Positions 36,357 through 44,621 of a DNA stretch of 64,000 nucleotides are shown here, one piece after another. The stretch is taken from assembly GCA_947455595.1 (NCBI GenBank), contig CANGOP010000003.1, positions 1-64,000 on the forward strand, written 5' to 3'. The notes under the pieces were generated by a model that did not search any database, was not told where the DNA came from, and worked only from the letters and a program-made list of their open reading frames with translations. The position numbers were made by a program, and so were the translations under genes. Positions within the stretch are counted from its first letter, which is position 1, and each line of letters begins with the position of its first letter. The stretch comes from Gammaproteobacteria bacterium. GTDB taxonomy: Bacteria; Pseudomonadota; Gammaproteobacteria; Steroidobacterales; Steroidobacteraceae.

Positions 36357-37046
36357 ATGAAAATTCAGTTGACGGCACTTGAATCTCGCATTCTTGGCGC
36401 ATTGATCGAGAAAGAAATCACGACACCCGATCAGTATCCGCTCTCCTTAAACGCTCTCATCAATGCCTGCAATCAGAAGACCAACCGAGACCCGGTCATG
36501 AGTCTCGATGAGGCAACCGTTCAGCAGGCACTTGATGGCTTGTCGAAGCGTCACCTGATTCTTGAGCGCAGCGGATTCGGAAGTCGTGTCGTCAAATATC
36601 GTCACCGCTTATGTAATGGCGACCACAACCCGCTTCAAATGACGGCGCAGGAAGTGGCCGTGATCACAGAGCTCATGCTTCGTGGGCCGCAGACCCCCGG
36701 TGAGCTACGCTCTCGATCCCAGCGCTTGGCTAGCTTTACGGATCTAGGCGATATCGAAACCACGCTTGAAATGCTCGCCACCCGAGACGATGGCCCGTTC
36801 GTCTTGCGCCTGCCCAAAATGCCAGGTGCTCGTGAAGCGCGTTACTGCCAACTCCTGACCGGCGAACCCGATATTGAGGCGATGACCAATGCGGCTGCGC
36901 AATCGGTCCCGGCGCCTGGCGCGCCGGAGGGGAGTTCGACAGTGCAATCCTTGGTCGAACGTATTGAAGCACTCGAAGCGCAGGTGCAGGGTTTGCTCGA
37001 TCGATTTAACGAAGTGGCTGCAATTCAACAAGCACCGGATGCCTAA
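36357..37046 (+). CDS. yceH: YceH (DUF480) family protein
   Basis: A 229-residue protein of the UPF0502 family. Two winged-helix-like domains are suggested by ALESRILGALIEKEITTPDQYPLSLNALINACNQKTNRDPV and AVITELMLRGPQTPGELRSRSQRL, both highly conserved in the family. A C-terminal coiled coil (SLVERIEALEAQVQGLLDRFNEV) probably mediates dimerisation. Function is unknown. The ATG at 36357 is the family start; it lies 10 bases after the PyrK-like gene. Convergent with the pilU paralog. Confidence 0.9.
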   Translation: MKIQLTALESRILGALIEKEITTPDQYPLSLNALINACNQKTNRDPVMSLDEATVQQALDGLSKRHLILERSGFGSRVVKYRHRLCNGDHNPLQMTAQEVAVITELMLRGPQTPGELRSRSQRLASFTDLGDIETTLEMLATRDDGPFVLRLPKMPGAREARYCQLLTGEPDIEAMTNAAAQSVPAPGAPEGSSTVQSLVERIEALEAQVQGLLDRFNEVAAIQQAPDA

Positions 37047-37053
37047 AAGCCCG

Positions 37054-38181
37054 TCATCTGAATCCGAGTCGGGCTTCCAGATTTGCTCTGGAGTCAGCGT
37101 TCTTCAACGCTTCTTCTAGGTTCACTTTACCGCTCCGAACGAGATCAATCAGCGCGTTATCGAAGCACTGCATTCCGCGCTCACTCGAGCTTGCGAGCGC
37201 TTCTTTAACAGCCACCGTGTCTCCCTTTCGAACGAGATCCTGCATATGCGGCGTGTTGAGCAATACCTCAACGGCCGCATGTCGACCCTCAATGCCGCGC
37301 ACGAGTCGCTGCGCAACAATCGCCTTCAGATATTGGGAGAGATCCAACAGAATTTGCGGATGTTCGTCCCGTGGGAAAAGATTCACGATTCGATCGAGAG
37401 TCTCACTCGCGTTATTCGCGTGTAGCGTCGCGATGCACAAGTGCCCGGTGCCAGCCAGCGTGATCGCCGCGCGCATCGACTCCCGGTCACGAATCTCACC
37501 GATCAGCACAACGTCCGGTGCAGCGCGCATCGCGCTACGCAATGCCCGGTGTAACGACTTGGTATCAAGACCCACTTCCCTTTGGTTGACGATCGAGCGC
37601 TTGTTGGCATGCAAAAACTCGATTGGATCTTCAATGGTCAGAATATGGTCAGATGCCGATTCGTTCCGATGATTAATCATCGCGGCCAGCGTAGTTGACT
37701 TACCGGAACCCGTTGCCCCGACCATCAGGATCAGCCCGCGACGAAGCAACGCCAGGTCTCGCACGACATCTGGAAGCCCGAGCGACTCGATCTGTGGCAT
37801 GTCAGCGGTGACATATCGCAGAACGATTGCGGGATATCCGCGCTGATGAAAGACCGCCACACGGAATCGACCAAGTCCGGGCTGCGACAGCGCGAAGTCA
37901 ACTTCTAACTCTTCTTCAAAATAGCGAACCTGTTCTTCCGTCATCATGCCGTAGGCCGCTTCGCGAACCATATCCGGCGTTAATACCTGCTTATTGACGG
38001 GGTATATCTGGCCATCGATTTTGATTTTGACGGGTGCATAGGAGGTGAAAAACAGGTCGGAAGCGTGCTTTTCGACCATCAACCGGAACAGGGGCTGAGT
38101 ATTGAGTCGTAATGATTCGGCGGCTCTAGCCTCGCCATTCTCAGATACCGGATTCACCATCGAGACATCCTCAGGGCTCAT
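37054..38181 (-). CDS. Third PilT/PilU-family ATPase
   Basis: A 375-residue secretion-type hexameric ATPase. Walker A is GATGSGKST, the Asp box TIEDPIEFLH, Walker B region VVLIGEIRDRESM, and the His box GHLCIATLHANN. It resembles PilU more than PilT: it lacks the AIRNLIRE motif and has TPHMQDLVRKGDTVAVKEAL in its place. It overlaps the upstream pilU by 11 bases, so the three ATPases form one operon in the order pilT-pilU-this gene. All catalytic motifs are intact. A role in pilus retraction or tuning PilT is likely but not proven. Confidence 0.9.
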   Translation of the reverse strand: MSPEDVSMVNPVSENGEARAAESLRLNTQPLFRLMVEKHASDLFFTSYAPVKIKIDGQIYPVNKQVLTPDMVREAAYGMMTEEQVRYFEEELEVDFALSQPGLGRFRVAVFHQRGYPAIVLRYVTADMPQIESLGLPDVVRDLALLRRGLILMVGATGSGKSTTLAAMINHRNESASDHILTIEDPIEFLHANKRSIVNQREVGLDTKSLHRALRSAMRAAPDVVLIGEIRDRESMRAAITLAGTGHLCIATLHANNASETLDRIVNLFPRDEHPQILLDLSQYLKAIVAQRLVRGIEGRHAAVEVLLNTPHMQDLVRKGDTVAVKEALASSSERGMQCFDNALIDLVRSGKVNLEEALKNADSRANLEARLGFR

Positions 38182-39313
38182 CCATGATCCTGAGCGAAGC
38201 TGCTTCTTCTCCGCCTGTCCGGTCTAGCCGTTTACTTTCCAATTTGACCCGCAGTCGCAGCTCATTCTTAGAGTCCGCGTTGCGTAAGGCGTCCTCATAG
38301 GAAATCAGTTCAGCTTCATAGAGGTCGTATAAGGCCTGATCAAACGTTCGCATCCCCAGACGATTCGAACGCGACATCACGTCTTTAAGCCCGGCAACAT
38401 CACCCTTAAAGATCAAGTCTGCAATTAGCGGCGAGTGCAGCATAACTTCCATCGCGGCAATTCGACCGGTCCCGTCTTCCCGAGCGATTAAACGCTGGGA
38501 TATCAGAGCTTGAATATTCAGCGATAGGTCCATCAGAAGCTGCTCGCGCCTCTCGTCCGGGAAAAAATTGATGATCCGGTCAAGCGCTTGGTTTGCGCTG
38601 TTTGCATGAAGGGTGGCTAGCACGAGATGTCCGGTCTCAGCGAATTGGATACCGTATTCCATCGTTTCGCGGTCACGGATCTCGCCAATCAAAATGACAT
38701 CAGGCGCTTGGCGCAATGTATTGCGTAAAGCCGCGTGCCAAGAGTCGGTATCGACACCGACCTCGCGCTGGGTCACCACGCAATTTCGATGCGGATGAAC
38801 GTATTCGATGGGATCTTCAATCGTGACGATATGACCGCGGGTTTCGGTATTCCGATGATCAACCATCGCTGCAAGCGTGGTGGACTTACCGGATCCAGTG
38901 CCACCAACCACAATAACGAGGCCTCGCTTCGCCAAGACGACATCTTTCAGAATGGTCGGCAATCGTAATTCATCGATAGATGGAATCTTGGTCGCGATTG
39001 TTCTAATCACGCAGCCTGAGTTCCCCTGCTGCACGAAGGCGCTCACTCGAAATCGGCCGATACCTTGCGGCGAAATAGCGAATTGACATTCCTTCGTCGC
39101 ATCAAATTCTCGCAACTGGCGGTCGCCCATGATGGCGCGAGTGAGTACGGCAGACTGCTCTGACGTGAGCGAGCGCTCAGCCTGCGGTCTCACTTCGCCG
39201 TCTATTTTGATTGCCGGTGGGAAGCCTGCTGTGATGAACAGATCGGAGCCGCGCCTCTCCACCATTCGGCGGAGCAGGTCTTGCATCAATTTGGTGGCTT
39301 GTTCACGTTCCAT
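38171..39313 (-). CDS. pilU: Twitching motility ATPase PilU
   Basis: A 380-residue PilT-like ATPase with Walker A GGTGSGKST, TIEDPIEYVHPH, VILIGEIRDRETMEYG and GHLVLATLHANSANQAL. The N-terminal MVERRGSDLFITAGFPPAIKIDGEV and C-terminal SPLIADLIFKGD region are PilU-like. PilU supports PilT in force-demanding retraction in other bacteria. ATG at 39313 fits family starts; a GTG four codons upstream (39325) is also possible and neither has a clear Shine-Dalgarno. It follows pilT by 24 bases and ends with a charged C-terminal tail overlapping the next gene. Confidence 0.92.
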   Translation of the reverse strand: MEREQATKLMQDLLRRMVERRGSDLFITAGFPPAIKIDGEVRPQAERSLTSEQSAVLTRAIMGDRQLREFDATKECQFAISPQGIGRFRVSAFVQQGNSGCVIRTIATKIPSIDELRLPTILKDVVLAKRGLVIVVGGTGSGKSTTLAAMVDHRNTETRGHIVTIEDPIEYVHPHRNCVVTQREVGVDTDSWHAALRNTLRQAPDVILIGEIRDRETMEYGIQFAETGHLVLATLHANSANQALDRIINFFPDERREQLLMDLSLNIQALISQRLIAREDGTGRIAAMEVMLHSPLIADLIFKGDVAGLKDVMSRSNRLGMRTFDQALYDLYEAELISYEDALRNADSKNELRLRVKLESKRLDRTGGEEAASLRIMDEP

Positions 39314-39337
39314 ATCTGACTGCACCGTCGGTTATTG

Positions 39338-40378
39338 TCAGATCGCGTCTTTGTTCTGAGCTTTCATCCGAGCCTCATCTTTCGTCACGAGACCTTTGAC
39401 GACCAAATCCTGCAAACATTGATCCAGGGTCTGCATGCCCGAGGCCTGACCCGTTTGGATAGACGAGTACATTTGCGCGATTTTGCCTTCCCGAATCAGA
39501 TTTCGGATGGCAGGCGTCCCCATCATGATTTCATGGGCGGCGATTCGGCCGCCGCCAATTCTCTTGAGTAGCGTCTGAGAGATAACGGCCCGAATGCTTT
39601 CCGACAGCATCGAGCGCACCATGTCTTTCTCACCGCCAGGAAACACGTCGACGATCCGATCGACAGTCTTCGCTGCAGAACTGGTGTGCAAGGTGCCAAA
39701 CACGAGATGCCCTGTCTCGGCCGCTGTCAGCGCTAGGCGAATCGTTTCCAGATCTCGGAGTTCGCCGACGAGGATGATATCGGGGTCTTCTCGCAGCGCT
39801 GAGCGCAGGGCTTCGGCGAAGCCGAGCGTGTCTCGATGAACCTCTCGTTGATTGATCAGGCAGCGCTTAGATTCGTGTACTGCCTCAATCGGATCTTCAA
39901 TCGTAATAATATGATCAGGCCGTTCGTTGTTGCAGTGGTCGATCATCGCGGCGAGGGTGGTGGATTTTCCGGAGCCTGTTGGTCCGGTTACCAAGACGAG
40001 CCCCCTGGGCAACATGCACAGATCACGAAACACGGGGGGCGAATGTAACTCCTCGAGCGTCTGAACCTCACAGGGAATGAGCCTGAAGACAGCGCCGGAG
40101 CCCCGGTGTTGGTTGAATGCATTGACGCGGAATCGGGCCAACTTCGGAATTTCGAAGGAGAAGTCTGTTTCAAAGAACTCCTCGTAGGCCTTGCGCTGCT
40201 TGTCATTCATGATGTCGTACACCATGCTGTGCACTTCTTTGTGCGACAGGGCCGGCATATTGATCCGCTTGATGTCCCCATCGACGCGAATCATGGGCGG
40301 CATGCCTGCCGATAGGTGCAAGTCCGAGGCCTTGTTCTTGACCGTAAAAGCCAGCAGTTGTGCGATATCGACGGCCAC
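39338..40378 (-). CDS. pilT: Type IV pilus retraction ATPase PilT
   Basis: A 346-residue hexameric motor that depolymerises the pilus. The start VAVDIAQLLAFTVKNKASDLHLSAGMPPMIRVDGD matches PilT, with Walker A GPTGSGKST, the Walker B region IILVGELRDLETI and the PilT-specific TPAIRNLIREGK motif. GTG at 40378 is chosen: GGGAGG lies five bases upstream; a longer frame up to 40567 is not conserved and would overlap yggS. The binding site lies in a small inverted repeat (CCTCC, three bases, GGAGG). A -10-like TATACT lies at 40423-40428 on this strand. Confidence 0.95.
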   Translation of the reverse strand: MAVDIAQLLAFTVKNKASDLHLSAGMPPMIRVDGDIKRINMPALSHKEVHSMVYDIMNDKQRKAYEEFFETDFSFEIPKLARFRVNAFNQHRGSGAVFRLIPCEVQTLEELHSPPVFRDLCMLPRGLVLVTGPTGSGKSTTLAAMIDHCNNERPDHIITIEDPIEAVHESKRCLINQREVHRDTLGFAEALRSALREDPDIILVGELRDLETIRLALTAAETGHLVFGTLHTSSAAKTVDRIVDVFPGGEKDMVRSMLSESIRAVISQTLLKRIGGGRIAAHEIMMGTPAIRNLIREGKIAQMYSSIQTGQASGMQTLDQCLQDLVVKGLVTKDEARMKAQNKDAI

Positions 40379-40448
40379 TAGAACCTCCCGGGGAGGGAAC
40401 CTCCGGCTCGGTGTGGACAGAGTATAGTCACGGGTAGGGGTCGGCGAT

Positions 40449-41153
40449 ATGTTAACGAATCCGCAGTTTTCACCTTCTTCTTTAGCGGCCGTTCGCGAAC
40501 GCGTTGAGCAGGCCACGCGCGCAGCCGGTCGGCCTAGCGGCAGTGTGACCCTTATCGGCGTGACCAAGACCCAGCCGGCAGCGATCGTTGCTGCGGCGAT
40601 ACAGGCTGGCTTGCGGGACTTAGGGGAGAACTACCTACAAGAGGCGTTGCCGAAACAGCAGGCGTTGGCGGACGTCCGGGACAGGGTTATCTGGCACTAC
40701 ATCGGCCAGCTGCAGTCAAATAAAACTCGGCCCGTTGCCGAGAATTTTGATTGGGTTCACACCGTCGACCGCCTGAAAGTCGCGCAGCGCCTGTCGGAGC
40801 AACGCGCCTTCCACGGCCCCGCACTGAATGTCTGCCTTCAAGTTCATTTGGGGGATGAGGCGACTAAGGGCGGCGTTGACCCCACCGACCTCCTGGAATT
40901 GGCGACCGCGGTGCAGTCGCTACCCAAGCTGTCTCTGCGCGGCCTGATGTGCATCCCGCCGTCCAGTACGGACGTTCAGGTTCAACGGGGCTACTTCGCC
41001 ACCCTCCGGCGGTGCCGAGATGAGTTAAACCAGCATGGATTTTCGTTGGATACGCTGTCGATGGGTATGAGCGCGGACCTTGAGGCGGCGATAATGGAAG
41101 GCGCAACTCATGTGCGCATCGGCACGGCGATCTTTGGCGAACGGATGAAATAA
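40449..41153 (+). CDS. yggS: YggS-family PLP homeostasis protein
   Basis: A 234-residue pyridoxal-phosphate-binding barrel protein (PLPHP). Diagnostic parts are TLIGVTKTQPAAIVAAAIQAGLRDLGENYLQEALPK with the PLP lysine, WHYIGQLQSNKTRPV and LSMGMSADLEAAIMEGATHVRIGTAIFG. It has no known catalytic activity and affects PLP balance. It opens the conserved yggS-proC-yggT-yggU run and is divergent from pilT, as in many gammaproteobacteria. It overlaps proC by one base (TAATG). Confidence 0.95.
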   Translation: MLTNPQFSPSSLAAVRERVEQATRAAGRPSGSVTLIGVTKTQPAAIVAAAIQAGLRDLGENYLQEALPKQQALADVRDRVIWHYIGQLQSNKTRPVAENFDWVHTVDRLKVAQRLSEQRAFHGPALNVCLQVHLGDEATKGGVDPTDLLELATAVQSLPKLSLRGLMCIPPSSTDVQVQRGYFATLRRCRDELNQHGFSLDTLSMGMSADLEAAIMEGATHVRIGTAIFGERMK

Positions 41154-42001
41154 TGAAAAAGCGGACTGAATCTTGGCCCCGAATTGCCGTGATCGGCGGC
41201 GGGCAAATGGCTCGCGCACTCGTGGGCGGGTGGCTGGGCCGCGGCGCTCCGGCAGAGGGCTTGGCGATTGCCGATCCCGTTGAGTCACAGCGGGACTGGT
41301 TGGCACGTCGATTTCAAAAGATCGCTCTCCACAGCGACAATGCCGCCGCTGCCGCTCAGGCGGAAGTGTGGGTGATGGCGGTTAAGCCGCAGCAGTTAGC
41401 CGAGGTGGCGACGGCTCTAGCCCCGCTAGCCGCCAATCAACACCCTCTGGTCATTTCGATCGCAGCCGGCATCAGCGCCAGCGATCTCTCCCGCTGGCTC
41501 GGAGGCCATGCCAGTGTGGTACGCGCCATGCCCAATCGCCCTGCTTTGATTGGCGCGGGCGTCACCGGCCTGTATGCGGACACCGACGTCAGCGCACCGC
41601 ACCGAGCCATGACCGAACGCCTGCTAGAAGCCGTGGGTTCAGCCGTTTGGGTTCAGTCTGAGGGCGATATTGATCTGGTCACTGCAGTATCGGGCAGCGG
41701 ACCCGCATACTTTTTCCTGTTGATCGAATTGCTTGAGGCCGCGGGCATCGCTCAAGGCTTGTCTGCCGATGTGGCGCGTAAGTTGGCGGTAGGGACGGCA
41801 GCTGGCGCGTCCGCATTAGCCAAAGCCAGCGGCGAAGAACCCTCGGTACTTCGCGAGCAGGTCACATCCAAGGGCGGCACGACGGCAGCCGCGCTGGCGG
41901 TCTTTAAGGACGCAGGCCTCGACCAAATCGTGATGCGTGCCGTACAAGCGGCGGCAGAACGATCACGTGAAATAGCAGCCGAATTTGGCTCGAAACGCTG
42001 A
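41153..42001 (+). CDS. proC: Pyrroline-5-carboxylate reductase
   Basis: A 282-residue enzyme for the last step of proline synthesis. The NAD(P)-binding motif IAVIGGGQMARALVGGWL, the VKPQQL segment, MPNRPALIGAGVTGLY and the C-terminal TAVSGSGPAYFFLLIELLEAAG plus TSKGGTTAAALAVFKDAGL are all family hallmarks. It overlaps yggS by one base, and this pairing is conserved. Confidence 0.96.
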   Translation: MKKRTESWPRIAVIGGGQMARALVGGWLGRGAPAEGLAIADPVESQRDWLARRFQKIALHSDNAAAAAQAEVWVMAVKPQQLAEVATALAPLAANQHPLVISIAAGISASDLSRWLGGHASVVRAMPNRPALIGAGVTGLYADTDVSAPHRAMTERLLEAVGSAVWVQSEGDIDLVTAVSGSGPAYFFLLIELLEAAGIAQGLSADVARKLAVGTAAGASALAKASGEEPSVLREQVTSKGGTTAAALAVFKDAGLDQIVMRAVQAAAERSREIAAEFGSKR

Positions 42002-42027
42002 CGGCGACTTTTTGAGGAGAGCGCATC

Positions 42028-42588
42028 ATGGCGGAACTGGCTTTTCTAGTACACGCGATCGCCGACCTCTTTCTCGGCGCATTTCTACTACGCTGGCTCT
42101 TCGCCGTGCTCCGCGCGGATTTCCGGAACCCGCTAGTTCAATCGTTACATCGACTCACCAATCCCGTCATTTTGCCGCTGCGCCGTCTCCTGCCCGCCAT
42201 CGGCCGAACGGATACGGCCACAGTCGCGGCTCTGATCGTGTTTGCGCTCGCTCGGTCCGCGATACTGACGGCTCTGTATGGTTACGGACTCGAATCCGTC
42301 GGCCTACTGGTGATTGGCGCACTACTCGTGCTGGTTCGTATGTTGCTCTGGATCTTTCTAGGCGCCGTTTTCCTCTCCGCGTTGCTGAGCTGGGTGGCAG
42401 ATCCCTATAACCCATTCTCTCGTCTACTCGGGGAAGTATCCGACCCTATCCTTCGGCCAATTCGTCGCACGCTACCACTCATTGGCGGCCTGGATCTGTC
42501 GCCTCTCGTCGCCATCTTGCTGCTGCAACTGGCCATTCAATCGCTGAATTTGCGACTTTTGCCGCTTTTTTTCCCTTACGACTTGTGA
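42028..42588 (+). CDS. yggT: YggT family membrane protein
   Basis: A 186-residue integral membrane protein with two YggT domains, each of two hydrophobic helices and the pattern NPLVQSLHRLTNPVILPLRRLLP and NPFSRLLGEVSDPILRPIRRTLP. The family is linked to osmotic tolerance and, in other bacteria, to division proteins; the mechanism is unknown. It starts 26 bases after proC with AGGAGA upstream and overlaps yggU by four bases. Confidence 0.94.
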   Translation: MAELAFLVHAIADLFLGAFLLRWLFAVLRADFRNPLVQSLHRLTNPVILPLRRLLPAIGRTDTATVAALIVFALARSAILTALYGYGLESVGLLVIGALLVLVRMLLWIFLGAVFLSALLSWVADPYNPFSRLLGEVSDPILRPIRRTLPLIGGLDLSPLVAILLLQLAIQSLNLRLLPLFFPYDL

Positions 42589-42905
42589 GCGATTCAGCCC
42601 GCTGGGAAGGCACAGCCCTAGTGCTGACAGTGCGTGTTCAACCTCGCGCATCTCGGGATGAACTCATCATCGATGGCGAAAGACTACGGCTGAGGATCAC
42701 AGCACCGCCCGTGGATGGTGCCGCCAATGCACACCTCATTCGTTTCCTTGCGAAGACTTTTGGGGTTTCCGCTTCGCGCGTTGAGATCATTCGTGGACTG
42801 ACGGGACGCGACAAAACCATCCGAATCCACTCGCCCGACATCATTCCGACAATACTTGATGCGCTTAATCAACACTCGGAAGCGCAAAAACCGCTTAAAA
42901 AATAG
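42585..42905 (+). CDS. yggU: YggU (DUF167) family protein
   Basis: A 106-residue protein of the UPF0235 family: LTVRVQPRASRDELIIDGERLRLRITAPPVDGAANAHLIRFLAKTFGVSASRVEIIRG is the family core. Function is unknown. Start is GTG at 42585, inside the end of yggT (GTGA overlap). It closes the yggS-proC-yggT-yggU operon. Confidence 0.93.
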   Translation: MSDSARWEGTALVLTVRVQPRASRDELIIDGERLRLRITAPPVDGAANAHLIRFLAKTFGVSASRVEIIRGLTGRDKTIRIHSPDIIPTILDALNQHSEAQKPLKK

Positions 42906-43091
42906 TGGATTTTGTATTTCGGTATGGTATTGTCGCCGCCGAAGCAAAGAGATGATCGTGATTTGAGGCTGTTTTTTGTGGGGTTTGGCGCACATTCGGG
43001 CTGAGTGATCAGTCCAGCAATAGTGCTTCTCGCTGCAGGAATCGGCATTAAATCTCTGATCAACAACAGAAACCACAGGAGATTACCCACA

Positions 43092-43403
43092 ATGGCGAAG
43101 AAGAACGCGGCCCCGACCAAGTCGGAAATTCTCGCGCAGATCGCGAAGGACACCGAACTCTCGAAGAAGCAGGTCGGAGCTGTCTTCGAGTCGCTCAATG
43201 GCATCATCAAGAAGAGCCTGCGCGGCGCCGGCAGCTTCACGATGCCTGGCCTTCTGAAGCTCAAGGTTGTGAAGAAGCCTGCCACCAAGGCTCGTGAAGG
43301 CGTCAACCCTTTCACCGGCGAGAAGATGGTTTTCAAGGCGAAGCCGGCCTCGAAGAAGGTTCGCGCGGCTGCTCTGAAGTCGCTCAAGGCGATGGTCAAC
43401 TGA
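43092..43403 (+). CDS. HU-like DNA-binding protein
   Basis: A 103-residue basic protein of the HU/IHF fold. The N-terminus TKSEILAQIAKDTELSKKQVGAVFESLNGII is the helical dimer body; GAGSFTMPGLLKLKVVKKPATKAREGVNPFTGEKMVFKAKPASKKVRAAALKSLKAMV contains the beta arm with the NPFTGE motif. It binds DNA and probably compacts the nucleoid. Codons are strongly biased to AAG and C/G endings, unlike neighbours, suggesting high expression. ATG at 43092 has AGGAG upstream. The 186 bases before it must hold its promoter but I see no confident hexamers. It is followed by a strong terminator. Confidence 0.9.
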   Translation: MAKKNAAPTKSEILAQIAKDTELSKKQVGAVFESLNGIIKKSLRGAGSFTMPGLLKLKVVKKPATKAREGVNPFTGEKMVFKAKPASKKVRAAALKSLKAMVN

Positions 43404-43440
43404 TCGGCCTTTGCATCGGTTTAGTGACCGAAGCATAGGA

Positions 43441-43471
43441 AAAGCCGGGGAATTCCCCGGCTTTTTCTTTT
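43441..43471 (+). terminator. Intrinsic terminator after the HU-like gene
   Basis: A ten-base perfect stem, AAAGCCGGGG (43441-43450) with CCCCGGCTTT (43455-43464), AATT loop, followed by TTCTTTT. On the other strand a shorter T-run follows, so it may also stop minus-strand transcription from the hydrolase gene. Confidence 0.92.
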
Positions 43472-43497
43472 ATGACTAGAGAAGCAGAACCGTCTCT

Positions 43498-44142
43498 TTA
43501 ATCGGCGAGAAAGTCCTGAACCGCTGACTTGAGTTCGTGGAGACGGCCGTGGAAAAAATGTTCGGCTCCGGCAATGGTGACCATCGTCGGAGAGGGCGCT
43601 AGCGCTGCCGCCCACGCAACGATGGCAGCATGTTCGACCAATTCGTCTTGATCCCCCTGAATGATCAGCCAGGGCACTGGCGGCACGGGGTAGCGGTCAA
43701 AGTCGAAGCGGCGGATCGGCGGCGCGATCGTGTAAAGACGCTCAACTGGGCGAGCCGACGCGACCCGGTAAGCCACGTACGAGCCAAACGAGAACCCGGC
43801 CAAGAGCAAAGCGGCTTGAGGAAACCGGTGTACCAGCCAATCAGCCGCCGCTAGGGCGTCGTCAGTTTCACCCTGACCGTCATCAAATACCCCCTCACTT
43901 GCCCCAACGCCGCGAAAATTGAAACGCAGCGTCGCAATGCCCCGCTCCTGCAGCGCCCTCGCGGTCATATGCACAACTTTATTCTGCATCGTACCGCCGT
44001 GTAACGGATGCGGATGACACACCAATGCGACGAGCTTGCCGTCAAACACGGCGGGCACTTCAAGGACGGCTTCAAGGTCGCCAACTGGACCGATGATCGT
44101 CAGTCGCTCCGGGATGGGCGGTTTAAACGGCGTATCCATCAA
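43498..44142 (-). CDS. Alpha/beta-hydrolase family protein
   Basis: A 214-residue soluble hydrolase. The VALVCHPHPLHGGTMQNKVVH motif and TLRFNFRGVGASEG are typical of the small bacterial alpha/beta hydrolases sometimes annotated as CC/DLH-like. The nucleophile elbow is GFSFGSY (Ser near 118), an acid is likely in IIQGDQDELV, and the histidine in GAEHFFHGRL. Substrate is unknown. Its ATG overlaps the FKBP stop by four bases, so the three genes htpG, FKBP and hydrolase probably form one transcript. Confidence 0.87.
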   Translation of the reverse strand: MMDTPFKPPIPERLTIIGPVGDLEAVLEVPAVFDGKLVALVCHPHPLHGGTMQNKVVHMTARALQERGIATLRFNFRGVGASEGVFDDGQGETDDALAAADWLVHRFPQAALLLAGFSFGSYVAYRVASARPVERLYTIAPPIRRFDFDRYPVPPVPWLIIQGDQDELVEHAAIVAWAAALAPSPTMVTIAGAEHFFHGRLHELKSAVQDFLAD

Positions 44143-44588
44143 TCCATCACCTGCAGGCTGACTAAATTGACCTCGAACACCAACGTGGCATTGGCAGGCA
44201 CTTTCTTGCCGACACTGCGGTTACCGTAGGCCAAGCTTGGCGGGATGATCAGTCGGCGTTGCCCCCCCCGCTGCATACCGGAAATGCCGGCGTCCCAGCC
44301 GGCGATGACCGACCCTCTACCGAGTCGAAACACCAGTGGCTCACCGGAGCGCTCTGACGAGCTGTCAAACTTCCGCCCATGCCCATCGGGCGCCGAAGGG
44401 TCGTACAGGAAACCGGTGTAATGAACGGCGACGATATCGCCACGACCAACCACCGGTCCCTGACCGACCACGAGATCCGTCACCTGTAGTCCCGGCGGGA
44501 AGCCGGCCGGGGGCGCCAACGGCGCCGCTGATGCCGACACGGTCACGACCACTAGGAGAATCCACGCCCATCCCCTCACCAGTCGCAT
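44139..44588 (-). CDS. FKBP-type peptidyl-prolyl cis-trans isomerase
   Basis: A 149-residue protein with a signal peptide (RLVRGWAWILLVVVTVSASA) and a single FKBP domain: VAVHYTGFLYD, FDSSSERSGEPLVFRLGRGSVIAGWDAGISGMQRGGQRRLIIPPSLAYG and FEVNLVSL. It should act on proline bonds of exported proteins in the periplasm or envelope. There is no dimerisation domain as in FkpA. GGGAG lies six bases before the ATG. It follows htpG by 33 bases. Confidence 0.92.
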   Translation of the reverse strand: MRLVRGWAWILLVVVTVSASAAPLAPPAGFPPGLQVTDLVVGQGPVVGRGDIVAVHYTGFLYDPSAPDGHGRKFDSSSERSGEPLVFRLGRGSVIAGWDAGISGMQRGGQRRLIIPPSLAYGNRSVGKKVPANATLVFEVNLVSLQVMD

Positions 44589-44621
44589 CAGCGTCTCCCG
44601 TAAACAAACAGTCCGCGGAGT

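Noticed and set aside
37054..40378. One of the PilT-family genes as a type II secretion GspE or pilus-extension PilB.
   Set aside because: All three lack the long N-terminal domain and the tetracysteine zinc motif of GspE/PilB and have PilT-type length.
40379..40567. N-terminal extension of pilT into yggS.
   Set aside because: PilT normally starts at the GTG 40378 sequence, which has GGGAGG upstream; the extension overlaps yggS on the other strand.
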